Assembly (NCBI GenBank): GCA_002480085.1
Contig: DKPJ01000011.1
Location: forward strand, 612,389 to 676,388
Direction: 5' to 3'
DNA length: 64,000 nucleotides
DNA from: Enterobacteriaceae bacterium UBA7338
GTDB lineage: Bacteria > Pseudomonadota > Gammaproteobacteria > Enterobacterales > Enterobacteriaceae
Shown here piece after piece: positions 31,726-39,631 of this stretch (its first letter is position 1; each line of letters opens with the position of its first letter). Position numbers and translations under genes: made by a program. A model generated the notes under the pieces. The model was given only the letters and a program-made list of their open reading frames with translations, was not told where the DNA came from and did not search any database.

Positions 31726-31863
31726 GCAGATACCTCAATAAACGCAGACGTAACGAAAGGGTGTTAAAACGGTGTTCGGGTAGCGACCTCTTCTGACCGT
31801 GTGTAAATAAAATCATAGCCTATGGTGCAGATTATGATGTGCAGTTCTACTTAAGGAAGGTTT

Positions 31864-31986
31864 ATGTACAATGATGGGCGCGATATATCGCTTTCAAATA
31901 AAGGAGTTACCAGTGACCCTGGGTCAAAGCCAGCTAAAAAAATATCTCTTTTCTTTTCATTTACCATTTCTTATCGATATTATTAG
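31864..31986 (+). CDS. Candidate small ORF (40 aa) in the treZ to ycgZ-like gap
   Basis: Inside the 341-bp gap 31726-32066, ATG at 31864 follows AAGGAAGG (31853-31860) and opens a 40-codon frame (MYNDGRDISLSNKGVTSDPG, ending FTISYRYY). A second 40-codon frame overlaps it: GTG at 31913 behind AAAGGAG, ending at 32035 (TLGQSQLKKYLFSFHLPFLI onward). Both have good ribosome sites but no recognisable homolog, and only one is likely to be real. A single TGTACA lies at 31865-31870. Nothing else in this gap could be identified. Confidence 0.3.
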   Translation: MYNDGRDISLSNKGVTSDPGSKPAKKISLFFSFTISYRYY

Positions 31987-32066
31987 GCAACAAAATAAGT
32001 TGGCTGGCGTGTCTGAGCCGCGCTTAACAGCATAAAAATTATTTAACCGGATCGGAAACGGCAGAT

Positions 32067-32321
32067 ATGTGCGATAACGATGTGAAACATACACCTGATT
32101 GCAACTTAAAAAAGAGCGTGTACGGCGTCATTCAGGGTGTCCCTTCACGGGAGGAGACGCTGGGCGATATCGTTATGGCACTTTTGCGGTCCGGCCAAAT
32201 TATCAGCAGACGCACTATCTGCCTTAAGCTGATTGGCAGGATTGAAGCCGCAACCGATCAGACTATGCATGCCCATCTCAGCGATGTAATGCGTCTGATT
32301 TTGCGAAACCATTCGTTATGA
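32067..32321 (+). CDS. YcgZ-like small connector protein (second array)
   Basis: An 84-residue protein clearly related to YcgZ: PSREETLGDIVMALLRSGQI near residues 26-45 and ISRRTICLKLIGRIEAATDQ near 45-64 match the QETLGQIVVEIL...LNRKAICTKLLSRLETA core of the ycgZ product at 11650. The N-terminus (MCDNDVKHTPDCNLKK) is Cys-containing and unique. Start ATG at 32067 has only a weak ribosome site (GGAAACGGCAG). It opens a second set of Ymg-type genes 20 kb from the bluR-bluF set. Confidence 0.8.
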   Translation: MCDNDVKHTPDCNLKKSVYGVIQGVPSREETLGDIVMALLRSGQIISRRTICLKLIGRIEAATDQTMHAHLSDVMRLILRNHSL

Positions 32322-32420
32322 CGGCTTAATAAGCATAATTTACCTGTCAATCTCGGGCATAAGTGGGCATACTGTCAATATGATAAGCACTCCAGCGCCG
32401 TATACCTATTGAGAGGCTCA

Positions 32421-32708
32421 ATGAGCAAAAATGATAAAGACAGGCTGGTTGATAAGATTATGGGTGAAGCGGTAATGACGCTTCTTGAAGCCGATGACAA
32501 CGTCTCTTTTGACGCGCTTATCGGTCAACTGCAGGATACCCTGCATGACGAAACCGACTTTGGACGACGTGAAGCATTTCGTACCGCAATTAATGGGGTG
32601 CACCACTTCAGAACGTTGCCTGACGAAGGGGAAACGCCTTCCCGCTCGCTTAAGTTAAACAGACGTGATTCTGTCCTGTATCACGCGAAATCTGAGTATA
32701 AGCACTGA
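32421..32708 (+). CDS. YmgA-like small connector protein (second array)
   Basis: A 95-residue protein with the YmgA core: DRLVDKIMGEAVMTLLEADD at residues 6-25, VSFDALIGQLQDTL and DFGRREAFRTAINGV near 46-60, parallel to the ymgA product at 12035 (EAVLSLLSENGPVNTRALVTRL, IRRREILGRVI). ATG at 32421 has GAGAGG upstream; the frame is open from a TTG at 32409. It is placed after the YcgZ-like gene, as in the light-regulated operon, with a 99-bp gap. Confidence 0.78.
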   Translation: MSKNDKDRLVDKIMGEAVMTLLEADDNVSFDALIGQLQDTLHDETDFGRREAFRTAINGVHHFRTLPDEGETPSRSLKLNRRDSVLYHAKSEYKH

Positions 32709-32860
32709 TCATCGATGCCTGTTAAATCTCTATGATTAGCAGGTTCATTTCCACATTTAGATTCGCCCTTCTAATCAGACTTGCCTTCAGCATGTTCCCT
32801 TAAATGCTCTCTGTGAATTTGATCTTGGCTGACAAGCCTGGAAGATAAACCCCTTCAGCA

Positions 32861-33085
32861 TTGAGAGTGCAATTGATCGAAGATGAACAGGTTCGACTTG
32901 AGAATATTCAAGAGGTAGTTGGCGAGGCCGCAACGTGGCTGATGAACTCACAATTACCTGTAAATGCAGACAACCTGATGATGGTGCTTCGTGCCCGGCG
33001 CATCATGGTGAAAGATCCGCGGCAAAAACGTACTCTGGATGCCTGTGTGGCTTATCTAAGGGCGCGGATAATGAAGCCAGCGTAA
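32861..33085 (+). CDS. Ymg/AriR-like small protein (second array)
   Basis: A protein of about 70-74 residues with the AriR-type helical core: LENIQEVVGEAATWLMNSQL, then PVNADNLMMVLRARRIMVKD and DACVAYLRARIMKPA. There is no ATG in frame near the 5' end; possible starts are TTG at 32861, GTG at 32867 or TTG at 32873, the last with GAGAG seven bases upstream. The family link rests on the pattern (x)VNxxNLxxxLRxx and on position after two clear relatives. The 152-bp gap before it (32709-32860) shows nothing distinctive. Confidence 0.6.
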   Translation: MRVQLIEDEQVRLENIQEVVGEAATWLMNSQLPVNADNLMMVLRARRIMVKDPRQKRTLDACVAYLRARIMKPA

Positions 33086-33134
33086 GCTAACGCCCTGCCG
33101 GTAAATAACCCGGGACAGGGCGTGGTTAATATAA

Positions 33135-33386
33135 TTACAGATCGTCCGGTGTTTTTTGCACGATCAGTTCAAGCGCGTTGCGGTAAACATCGAGCTTGAC
33201 GACATCTTCCTCTGTTTCGAGCAGCCTGATGAGGGCCAGAATCAGATTTTTATTATTCACCTCGATGCGGTTACTTTTGAGATTTTGTGCGAGCTCTTTG
33301 ATAAGCGCGCGTTCGGACTCAAAAGCCTGAATACCCTGGTCGAAGTAAGCGTTTACGTGATCTTCAGTTGTTGCGCTGTGCATCAA
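33135..33386 (-). CDS. AriR-like small connector protein, convergent copy
   Basis: An 83-residue AriR (YmgB) relative: VNAYFDQGIQAFESERALIK at residues 11-30, VNNKNLILALIRLLETEEDV near 43-62, and LDVYRNALELIVQKTPDDL, matching the AriR layout (SAYFRNAG, NKAIILHLIQAIE, RKTLEIVVDHTMDD) and closer to E. coli AriR at NNKNIILSLI. Start ATG at 33386 (a second ATG follows at once). It faces the preceding three genes, with stop codons 50 bp apart. Confidence 0.82.
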   Translation of the reverse strand: MMHSATTEDHVNAYFDQGIQAFESERALIKELAQNLKSNRIEVNNKNLILALIRLLETEEDVVKLDVYRNALELIVQKTPDDL

Positions 33387-33529
33387 TATGCCTTCAATTT
33401 TAAGTTACTGGCCTCTCTCCATATCGAGAGAAAATTATTACCGGAATAAACGTAGACAGCAAATTACGCCTGCGCAATATCTCTCATTTCGATCGGCTAA
33501 AATTCATACGACCCGTGCATAAATAGCGA

Positions 33530-35185
33530 TCAACCACGACCTTTGCGCTGCATTATCGCCAGTGCGGTAAGCATCAAAATAAGCCCGGTAAGTAGCGTCA
33601 GGGTTGCCATCGCCATCCCCTGCCCGACCGATCCCTGCTCAAACTGCCGCCAGATAAACACCGCTACGGTTTGTGTTCCCGCCGGAGAGAGCAGCAGCGA
33701 AGTCACCAATTCGCGTGAGGCGATGGCAAACACCATCAGCATTGCCGCCAGCATAGCCGGAAATACCAATGGCATAACGATAAACCGCAGCGCCTGCAGC
33801 GCGCTCGCACCGTGGACGCGGGCGGCTGGCTCCAGATTCCCGCCGAGCTGGCGCAGCGCGCTGGTGATATAGCGCACCGGCCAGGGCATCAGCAGGCAGC
33901 AGTAGGAGAGCAGCAGTATCGCCCAGGTATTGTAGGGCGAGACGGGCCAGAAGGTGCGGTTCCACAGCAGAATAAGCCCTACGCCAACGACAATACCCGG
34001 CAGCGCCGCAGGCAGTAACGACAGCGCATCCAGCACGCTGCGGCCTTTGATCTGCCTGACAACAACCAGCCACGAGACCAGCAGTCCAAGCAGCCCGGTA
34101 ATGACCGACGCGCCCAGCGCCAGCGACAGACTGGTGCCCAGCGCTGACAACGCATCCCCCTGCTGGGAGAAGAGTGCCAGGTAGTGCTGAAACGTCACGT
34201 TGCGCCATGCCAGCCCCCCCGACAGCGTTGACATCACGCCGGTAACCGCCATAGATAAACCCGGCAGCCCTACCGCCAGGAAACCGGTTAACGCCATGAC
34301 CATCACCACCGGAACGGCGGCGATGCCAAGCGTAGCGCCCATATTCTCGGTGGGCTTTCCGGTTACGCTGGTCACCTCTTTATCCCCTACCAGACGACGC
34401 TGGAGCCACCATCCGGCCAAGGCAATAGTGATCAACACCATCGAAAGCAGAGACGCACCGGGCAGATCGATTGGCCAGTCGGCGAGCTTCTTCTCAATAC
34501 CTACCGTCATCATCACTACCCCTGAACGAGAGCCGAGCGCCGCCGGGACACCATACTCTTCGATAGCCAGAGTAAAGGCTAACAGCATGCCTGCCGCCAG
34601 CGCGGGCGCGACCATCGGCAGCGTGATATGCCAGAACGCTCGCCAGGCCGTGGCGCCGTGCACCCGGGCAACCAGCGCCAGCCTTTGCCCGCTGGCCAGC
34701 AGGCTGCGCGAAACGGCGAAGTAGACCACCGGGAAGATATTCAGGGTCATGACCAGCACGATGCCGCTGCGGCTAAAGAGCAGATCGTTGAGATCGATTC
34801 CGCTCAGCTGGTCCAGATAACCATTAGTCTGGAGAACCAGCATCCACGAGAGCGCAGCAATATAGGGCGGCGTCAGAAACGGGATCAGGAAGATAAGGTC
34901 CCACAGCCTCGGGACCGGAAGATTAAACAGCCCGCGCATCACGCCAAGCGGCAGACCGATCAGGGCGCTGAGCAGAGCAACGCCAGCGGCGATCCACAGC
35001 GTACCGCCCAGCATGGCGGGCAGCTGTGGCTCCTGAAACTGCGGCGCGATGCCGCTAAACGCCCCGCTCAGAGAGCCAGCGCTAAACTGCGGGAAGATGG
35101 CCTGCAGGATAATAAACAGCAACGGCAGCGCGACGAGGATCGCCAGCAGCGCCACGGTGGTGAGCGTAATAAATTTCTGTTTCAC
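33530..35185 (-). CDS. Fe3+/phosphosugar-type ABC transporter permease (double domain)
   Basis: A 551-residue inner-membrane permease with two homologous binding-protein-dependent transport domains fused in one chain (about 12 helices), as in FbpB/SfuB/AfuB/PhnV. Docking loops near residues 177-196 (VARVHGATAWRAFWHITLPM) and 454-473 (AARVHGASALQALRFIVMPL) are the paired EAA motifs. The start is GTG at 35185, with AGGA nine bases upstream. It is the third gene of an ATPase, binding protein, permease operon. The substrate could be ferric iron, a phosphorylated sugar or aminoethylphosphonate; the sequence does not decide. Confidence 0.87.
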   Translation of the reverse strand: MKQKFITLTTVALLAILVALPLLFIILQAIFPQFSAGSLSGAFSGIAPQFQEPQLPAMLGGTLWIAAGVALLSALIGLPLGVMRGLFNLPVPRLWDLIFLIPFLTPPYIAALSWMLVLQTNGYLDQLSGIDLNDLLFSRSGIVLVMTLNIFPVVYFAVSRSLLASGQRLALVARVHGATAWRAFWHITLPMVAPALAAGMLLAFTLAIEEYGVPAALGSRSGVVMMTVGIEKKLADWPIDLPGASLLSMVLITIALAGWWLQRRLVGDKEVTSVTGKPTENMGATLGIAAVPVVMVMALTGFLAVGLPGLSMAVTGVMSTLSGGLAWRNVTFQHYLALFSQQGDALSALGTSLSLALGASVITGLLGLLVSWLVVVRQIKGRSVLDALSLLPAALPGIVVGVGLILLWNRTFWPVSPYNTWAILLLSYCCLLMPWPVRYITSALRQLGGNLEPAARVHGASALQALRFIVMPLVFPAMLAAMLMVFAIASRELVTSLLLSPAGTQTVAVFIWRQFEQGSVGQGMAMATLTLLTGLILMLTALAIMQRKGRG

Positions 35186-35224
35186 AACGGCTATCCTGAA
35201 AGCGGGGTTGCCCCCGCCGGGTAA

Positions 35225-36193
35225 TTACTGCGCGAAAAGCGTATTAAAGCGTTTCAGCACGTCGCTGCGCTCGCTGTTGCCGTCGTTGGTGGTCGGCAGA
35301 ATTTTCAGCTCGTTAAGCAGCGGGCGCTTAGCGGCAACGTCGGTGCGCGCCGGCATCAGCCAGGCATCGGCTACCAGCGCCTGCCCTTCAGGTGAGAGCA
35401 CGTAGTCTACAAATGCCTTTGCATCGTCGGCATGCTGGGTGGTTTTCAGGATCATCATCGGACGCGGCGCGATCACCGTCCCGCTGGCCGGGAAGATCAC
35501 CTTCAGGGATTCGCCCTGGGCGATGTTGCCATAGGAGACGTAATCTACCGCACCGAATACTGCGGCTTTTGCCCCCTGCATCACTGGCGTCACCGCCTGG
35601 GCATTTGGTCCGCTGACCACCATGCCGTTCTGCTTCAGCTGCTCAAACAGTTTCCAGGCCTCATCGCTCATCCCGTTTTGCAGACCGATCAACAGATCGA
35701 GCGACGCGCCGGAGAGCGCCGGGTCGGGCGTGGTGACTTTATCTTTGAAGTCGGCAGAGGTGAGATCCTGCCACTCTTTTGGTTCAGGTGTGCCGCTCTT
35801 GCTGTTCCAGACGATACCCAACGCCGAAATGCCCTGGGCGACATAGTCATCGGTTTTCAGATTAGCAGGCACCTTTTCAGCGTTCGCGCTTTGGTATGGC
35901 AGCAGCCAGCCGCGATTGTGCAGATCTTCCGCCGTATCCCAGGAGGCGGAGATAAGAATATCCGCCTGCGGATTGGCCTGTTCGGCCTCCAGACGTGCCA
36001 TCACCTTCCCTGTCGTTGCCTGGAAGATATTAACCTTGACGCCGGTTTTCTTCTCATAGCCCGCTGCCAGCTCCTTTGCCAGCGATCCCGGCCCTGCGGT
36101 GTAGACGGTCAGCGCCTGAGCGCTGGATACGCTTATTGCAGACAATGCCATAGCTAATGCAACTCCTTTAATTACAGACGTCACTGCTTTCAT
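35225..36193 (-). CDS. Fe3+-type periplasmic substrate-binding protein
   Basis: A 322-residue binding protein of the FbpA/FutA/AfuA family, with a Sec signal peptide cut near VSSAQA-LTVYTAG (residue about 28). Family elements: LTVYTAGPGSLAKELAAGYE, QADILISASWDTAEDL, TTPDPALSGASLDLLIG and a C-terminal DYVLSPEGQALVADAWLMPA. The double-Tyr ferric ligand motif (YY near residue 200) of FbpA is not obvious: the region reads GAVDYVSYGN, with two Tyr residues separated by two residues. The ligand is therefore uncertain. Start ATG at 36193 overlaps the ATPase stop by 4 bp. Confidence 0.85.
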   Translation of the reverse strand: MKAVTSVIKGVALAMALSAISVSSAQALTVYTAGPGSLAKELAAGYEKKTGVKVNIFQATTGKVMARLEAEQANPQADILISASWDTAEDLHNRGWLLPYQSANAEKVPANLKTDDYVAQGISALGIVWNSKSGTPEPKEWQDLTSADFKDKVTTPDPALSGASLDLLIGLQNGMSDEAWKLFEQLKQNGMVVSGPNAQAVTPVMQGAKAAVFGAVDYVSYGNIAQGESLKVIFPASGTVIAPRPMMILKTTQHADDAKAFVDYVLSPEGQALVADAWLMPARTDVAAKRPLLNELKILPTTNDGNSERSDVLKRFNTLFAQ

Positions 36194-36906
36194 GATAAAG
36201 CTCCATTGTATGTTGTAACTAATTCAGTCGTAACCGAACTGGATGCAGCAACGCGCCCCGCTGAGAGGTGCACAATACGGTCGGCAATAAGTTCAGCCTC
36301 CCGACGATCGTGAGTAACGTAGACTGCCGTCGTACCAGAGTGGCGGAGGATGCGCGACATCTCCAGGCACAGCGACTCCCGTAGCTCGCTGTCGAGATTG
36401 GAGAGCGGCTCATCAAACAGCAGCACCCGAGGCTGGGCAACAATGGCCCGTGCCAGAGCGACCCTCTGCTGCTGTCCGCCGGAGAGTCCGGAGGGTTTGC
36501 GCTCGGCAAAGTCCGACAGCCCTACCCGCGCCAGCGCCTCGGCAACGCGTACGTCGCGTTCGCTGCGTGGCAGGTTGCGCATTTTGAGGGGAAAAGCCAC
36601 GTTTTGCGCCACGGACATATGCGGCCAGAGGGCATAGTCCTGGAAGACCATACCAATATTGCGCGCTTCGGGCGGCAGCGCCCAGCCAGCCTTCGCCACC
36701 AAACGTTCGCCAAACCAGATCTCCCCTTCCCCAGGCTGCGTCAGTCCGGCGAGCAGGCGGAGCAGCGTACTTTTACCGCAGCCGGACGGCCCGAGCAGAG
36801 CCACAATGCTGCCGGGTTCGATATGCAGATCGATCTGATGAAGAACGGTATAGGATGCAAAGGCGTACGAGACACCTTCGAGACGGATACGAGTCAGTGC
36901 GTGCAT
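36190..36906 (-). CDS. ABC transporter ATP-binding protein (FbpC/PotA type)
   Basis: A 238-residue ATPase with Walker A GPSGCGKST, Q-loop VFQDYALWPHM, signature LSGGQQQR, Walker B VLLFDEP and switch His (VYVTHDRREA). It ends soon after the core, so the long C-terminal regulatory domain of PotA/MalK is mostly absent. The reading frame opens at a TTG (36936), but AGGAGG at 36911-36916 points to one of two adjacent ATGs; 36906 has the better spacing (36909 is the alternative). It is the first gene of the operon; its stop overlaps the binding-protein start (ATGA). Confidence 0.88.
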   Translation of the reverse strand: MHALTRIRLEGVSYAFASYTVLHQIDLHIEPGSIVALLGPSGCGKSTLLRLLAGLTQPGEGEIWFGERLVAKAGWALPPEARNIGMVFQDYALWPHMSVAQNVAFPLKMRNLPRSERDVRVAEALARVGLSDFAERKPSGLSGGQQQRVALARAIVAQPRVLLFDEPLSNLDSELRESLCLEMSRILRHSGTTAVYVTHDRREAELIADRIVHLSAGRVAASSSVTTELVTTYNGALS

Positions 36907-37133
36907 CATCGCCCTCCTGCTACAGGAAGCCGACAACGCCCCGTCGCCAGATAATGACGGGCCGCACTCACCTGTACAAAAGACAGGGGAGCAAACATAT
37001 TGTTATCCTCTTTGGGACTTGGTTGCTGGCGACTATAGGCAGGCTTTGTTACGACGCGATGACGCAAATGTTGCGGCTTGATTTAATTGGCTATGCAGCC
37101 TTTAATGCAGCAAGGTCACTAAAAGGAGTCACA

Positions 37134-37709
37134 ATGAGCCATTTCCGCCCCGTTGCGCTGGAGCACGCCAGTCGCCTGCTTAACCACGGCCCCACCGTCC
37201 TGATTACCAGCCGGGACGAGCAGATCGATCGCCGCAATATCATGGCAGCTGCCTGGTCAATGCCGGTGGAGTTCTCTCCGCCGCGCATCGCCATCGTGAT
37301 CGACAAGAGCGCCTGGTCGCGGGAGCTGATTGAGCGCAGCGGCATGTTCGGTATCGTGGTACCCGGTGTTGCCGCCAAAAATTGGACCTACGCAGTGGGG
37401 AGCGTTACCGGGCGCGATGAGGATAAATTTAACTGCTACGGTATTCCGGCCATATCAGGCCCGGTGTTAGGCCTGCCAGTGGTTGAGGAGCGCTGTCTGG
37501 CGTGGATGGAGTGTCGCCTGCTGCCGGCCACCGCCGCGCAGGAGAAGTACGACACCCTGTTTGGCGAGGTGGTCGCCGCTGCGGCCGACGAACGCGTGTT
37601 TATCAATGGCCGCTGGCAGTTTGATGATGACAAGCTCAATACCCTGCACCACCTGGGCGGCGGCACCTTTGTCGCCAGCGGTAGGCAGATGAGCGTTAAT
37701 GATAAGTAG
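37134..37709 (+). CDS. Flavin reductase-like protein (FMN-binding split barrel)
   Basis: A 191-residue protein of the flavin reductase-like/FMN-binding split-barrel family. Features: PTVLITSRDEQIDRRNIMAA near residues 21-40, PRIAIVIDKSAWSRELIERS near 50-69, and FNCYGIPAISGPVLGLPVVE. Such proteins bind FMN and reduce flavins or act as partners of flavin monooxygenases; the window has two such monooxygenases 7-9 kb away, but they are not in the same operon. ATG at 37134 has AAAAGGAG upstream. The stop codon overlaps the left copy of a 54-bp direct repeat. Flavin-reductase function is inferred from the fold only. Confidence 0.78.
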   Translation: MSHFRPVALEHASRLLNHGPTVLITSRDEQIDRRNIMAAAWSMPVEFSPPRIAIVIDKSAWSRELIERSGMFGIVVPGVAAKNWTYAVGSVTGRDEDKFNCYGIPAISGPVLGLPVVEERCLAWMECRLLPATAAQEKYDTLFGEVVAAAADERVFINGRWQFDDDKLNTLHHLGGGTFVASGRQMSVNDK

Positions 37710-37761
37710 CCGTGTTCCCTGCTGTTAACGGCAGGGAGAATAAACTACATGTCGTAGCCCG
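37708..37761. repeat. Left copy of 54-bp direct repeat (pptA 3' end)
   Basis: This 54-bp stretch matches 39578-39631 without gaps at 44 of 54 positions by my count. The last 20 bases are identical (AAACTACATGTCGTAGCCCG). It includes a CCCTGC/GCAGGG hairpin and, on the minus strand, a copy of the last codons of pptA (here KKTGYDM and stop). It starts at the flavin reductase stop codon. It looks like one end of an insertion, the other end being the intact pptA terminus. Confidence 0.72.
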
Positions 37762-37848
37762 TTTTTTTGCTCAAATCGTTCCATCTGAACGATGTTCTAT
37801 GATTTCTACACTCAGATCTTCGATTGACGAAGCATCTTGATAATATTT

Positions 37849-37879
37849 TTTACATTATTGGTATTTTAACTTATATAAT
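37849..37879 (+). promoter_or_regulatory. Candidate promoter of the DUF3289-DUF943 pair
   Basis: TTTACA at 37849-37854 and a perfect TATAAT at 37874-37879, 19 bp apart (longer than the ideal 17), lie about 140 bp upstream of the DUF3289 start in an AT-rich stretch. The remainder of the gap 37762-38021 has no gene I can support. Confidence 0.35.
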
Positions 37880-38021
37880 GGAACGCAGACCAGTAACAGC
37901 GCCTCATCTATAGAATCACTACAGCACTGATAACAGGTTATTGTTAAATGATGATCTATTGCACGTATTTATGGTCGTTGTATGATGGATTGATATGAAG
38001 CTAAGTAAAGGATGACATTAT

Positions 38022-38870
38022 ATGACTAATGCTGTATTTCCACAGACAATATTTATAACCCAGCGGCCATTTAACGATTACGGCGCAGATGATATGCGTT
38101 ACGGAGATATCTCCGAAGCTAGACTTAAACGAGAATTCGGATTAATGAATATATCAAATATTGTTGATCCCTATACATTAACTCGCCTGACAACATTTGA
38201 TAACCCGCAGTCGAGATTCGCGGGAGTTTATGGTGGTATGCATCGAGGCGGGAAAGTAAGTATTCAAGACTGTGCCCGATTATTATTTGAGGAAATGCAG
38301 AAAACATCCTTGCCTTACTCCTTCGTAGGTCCCTATCGTTATTTGATTAATCAGATGTTGAAACATTTTCAGCGTTCAACAGGTACACCTTTTAGTGATG
38401 CTCAACTCAATGCGGCTTACAAAAACAAAATAATCGATGATAATTCACGTGATGGTATCAAGCTAACAATCCAACAAGAACTTAATGATCATATTAATTT
38501 CTCAACCTTTGGCTATCCGCAAAATAGAATACCAGAACTATCTAACATAATACGTTCTCGTGCATTGCCAAAATTTGACTCTTTTCTCCTCGATAAAATA
38601 AATGGAATGGGAATCACTGTCCATGACGTTCATGCAACCAAAATAGATATAATACGCCTTGAAGTAGAGGAGCAGGGATGGAAAGCTTGCATCAAATTTA
38701 TCGGGCAAGACCATTTTGGACTGGATGTTGATGATATACGCAAGCGTAAGTTTAATCAACTTGACTTCTTTAAAATATGGTTTATTTTACAGCGGTATGA
38801 CAAGTTTGGGTTTAAACCTTTTTTGACCAATATGGAAGCAATTATAACAATTCAAGGCGTAAGATCATGA
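38022..38870 (+). CDS. DUF3289 (YPO3983-family) protein
   Basis: A 282-residue protein of the DUF3289 family. The diagnostic C-terminal block is QDHFGLDVDDIRKRKFNQLD then FFKIWFILQRYDKFGFKPFL (residues about 232-271). An N-terminal block (MRYGDISEARLKREFGLMNI) is also typical. It has no signal peptide. The family has no proven function but is frequently found near type VI secretion and orphan effector islands, with DUF943 genes alongside. Base composition is markedly AT-richer than the flanks, indicating recent acquisition. Start ATG at 38022 with AAGGA upstream; the stop overlaps the next gene (ATGA). Confidence 0.82.
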   Translation: MTNAVFPQTIFITQRPFNDYGADDMRYGDISEARLKREFGLMNISNIVDPYTLTRLTTFDNPQSRFAGVYGGMHRGGKVSIQDCARLLFEEMQKTSLPYSFVGPYRYLINQMLKHFQRSTGTPFSDAQLNAAYKNKIIDDNSRDGIKLTIQQELNDHINFSTFGYPQNRIPELSNIIRSRALPKFDSFLLDKINGMGITVHDVHATKIDIIRLEVEEQGWKACIKFIGQDHFGLDVDDIRKRKFNQLDFFKIWFILQRYDKFGFKPFLTNMEAIITIQGVRS

Positions 38871-39313
38871 AAAAAATCATATTATTACTATTTATTATCA
38901 TTGCATCGACCACTTTTTATCTTTGGCGTGATAATATTAATGTAAATATTAAAGGTATTCACCAAAATAAATACACGGCAGAAATACTTGTTGATCGCCT
39001 GCCTTTAACACAGAAGTCTCGTATAAAATGGTGGCTGGATAATCGAAAAGAACTTGAGGATAAACACCATATAACGTCGTACGAACATGGTGGCCCTGAC
39101 TATATAACAATATTAAAATTCGGCGATGGCTATAAAAAAGAAGGAAAGGAAGATCGGCTATGTTTTGATGACATGGATACGGAAACAAACTGTATCGACA
39201 AAGATATCTTAATGACTATTAGCCGAACCAGAGAGGGATTAGAGAGGTTTAGCTTCTCGGATGCAAGTTATGTTATCTCTGGTGATGGCGTTATTAAACC
39301 CGAACACAATTAA
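38867..39313 (+). CDS. DUF943 membrane-anchored protein
   Basis: A 148-residue protein of the DUF943 family: a single N-terminal membrane helix (residues 3-20, KIILLLFIIIASTTFYLW), then an exported domain with KSRIKWWLDNRKELEDKHHI, FGDGYKKEGKEDRLCFDDMD and a conserved Cys pair (CFDD...NCIDKD, near 105 and 114). Start ATG overlaps the DUF3289 stop by 4 bp, so the pair is co-translated. This linkage of a soluble protein with a small membrane/periplasmic partner is compatible with an effector-immunity pair, but that is conjecture. AT-rich like its neighbour. Confidence 0.82.
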   Translation: MKKIILLLFIIIASTTFYLWRDNINVNIKGIHQNKYTAEILVDRLPLTQKSRIKWWLDNRKELEDKHHITSYEHGGPDYITILKFGDGYKKEGKEDRLCFDDMDTETNCIDKDILMTISRTREGLERFSFSDASYVISGDGVIKPEHN

Positions 39314-39331
39314 GATAAAAAGCGATCGCTG

Positions 39332-39495
39332 ATGCGTATGCTAATTATTGCAGTTCTAACAACACTACTGGGATGCACCTATTATTTCATGAGAGATCAA
39401 AAGGTTACAGTGATCTTATGTTTGAACTGGTGGATTCTGCTAAACCATTGATAGTAACGGTCGACAGCATCGCACCAATAAGATACGGCAAGTAA
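39332..39495 (+). pseudogene. Frameshifted small-gene remnant after DUF943
   Basis: ATG at 39332 opens 39 codons with a lipobox-like signal (MRMLIIAVLTTLLGCTYYFM), ending at TGA 39449-39451. In another frame, sequence reading LMFELVDSAKPLIVTVDSIA and PIRYGK runs to TAA at 39493-39495. A single frameshift near 39390 would join them into an exported protein of about 50 residues. I do not recognise the product. The remaining sequence of the gap 39496-39577 shows nothing definite. Confidence 0.35.
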
Positions 39496-39577
39496 TACTT
39501 GCTCATTCTTTAACCTCCTTATCCTCGCATTATTCCTTCATCCATCACCGTTTAATGGAATTGTACTTTGCTACATC

Positions 39578-39631
39578 AGCCGTTTACCCTGCCCCGAAGG
39601 GCAGGAAGCACAAACTACATGTCGTAGCCCG
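39578..39631. repeat. Right copy of 54-bp direct repeat (pptA 3' end and terminator)
   Basis: This is the partner of 37708-37761. It contains the CCTGCCC/GGGCAGG hairpin that serves as the pptA terminator on the minus strand, followed toward pptA by its last codons (KPGYDM and stop). The two copies are in the same orientation and 1,870 bp apart, and they bracket the AT-rich insert. Confidence 0.72.

Noticed and set aside
31865..31871. TGTACA site upstream of the second Ymg array as a BluR operator
   Set aside because: It is a single six-base palindrome with no partner half-site; chance occurrence cannot be excluded.
37708..37740. Hairpin after the flavin reductase as a simple intrinsic terminator
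   Set aside because: The CCCTGC/GCAGGG stem is not followed by a T-run on the plus strand; it is better explained as part of the 54-bp repeat copied from the pptA terminator.
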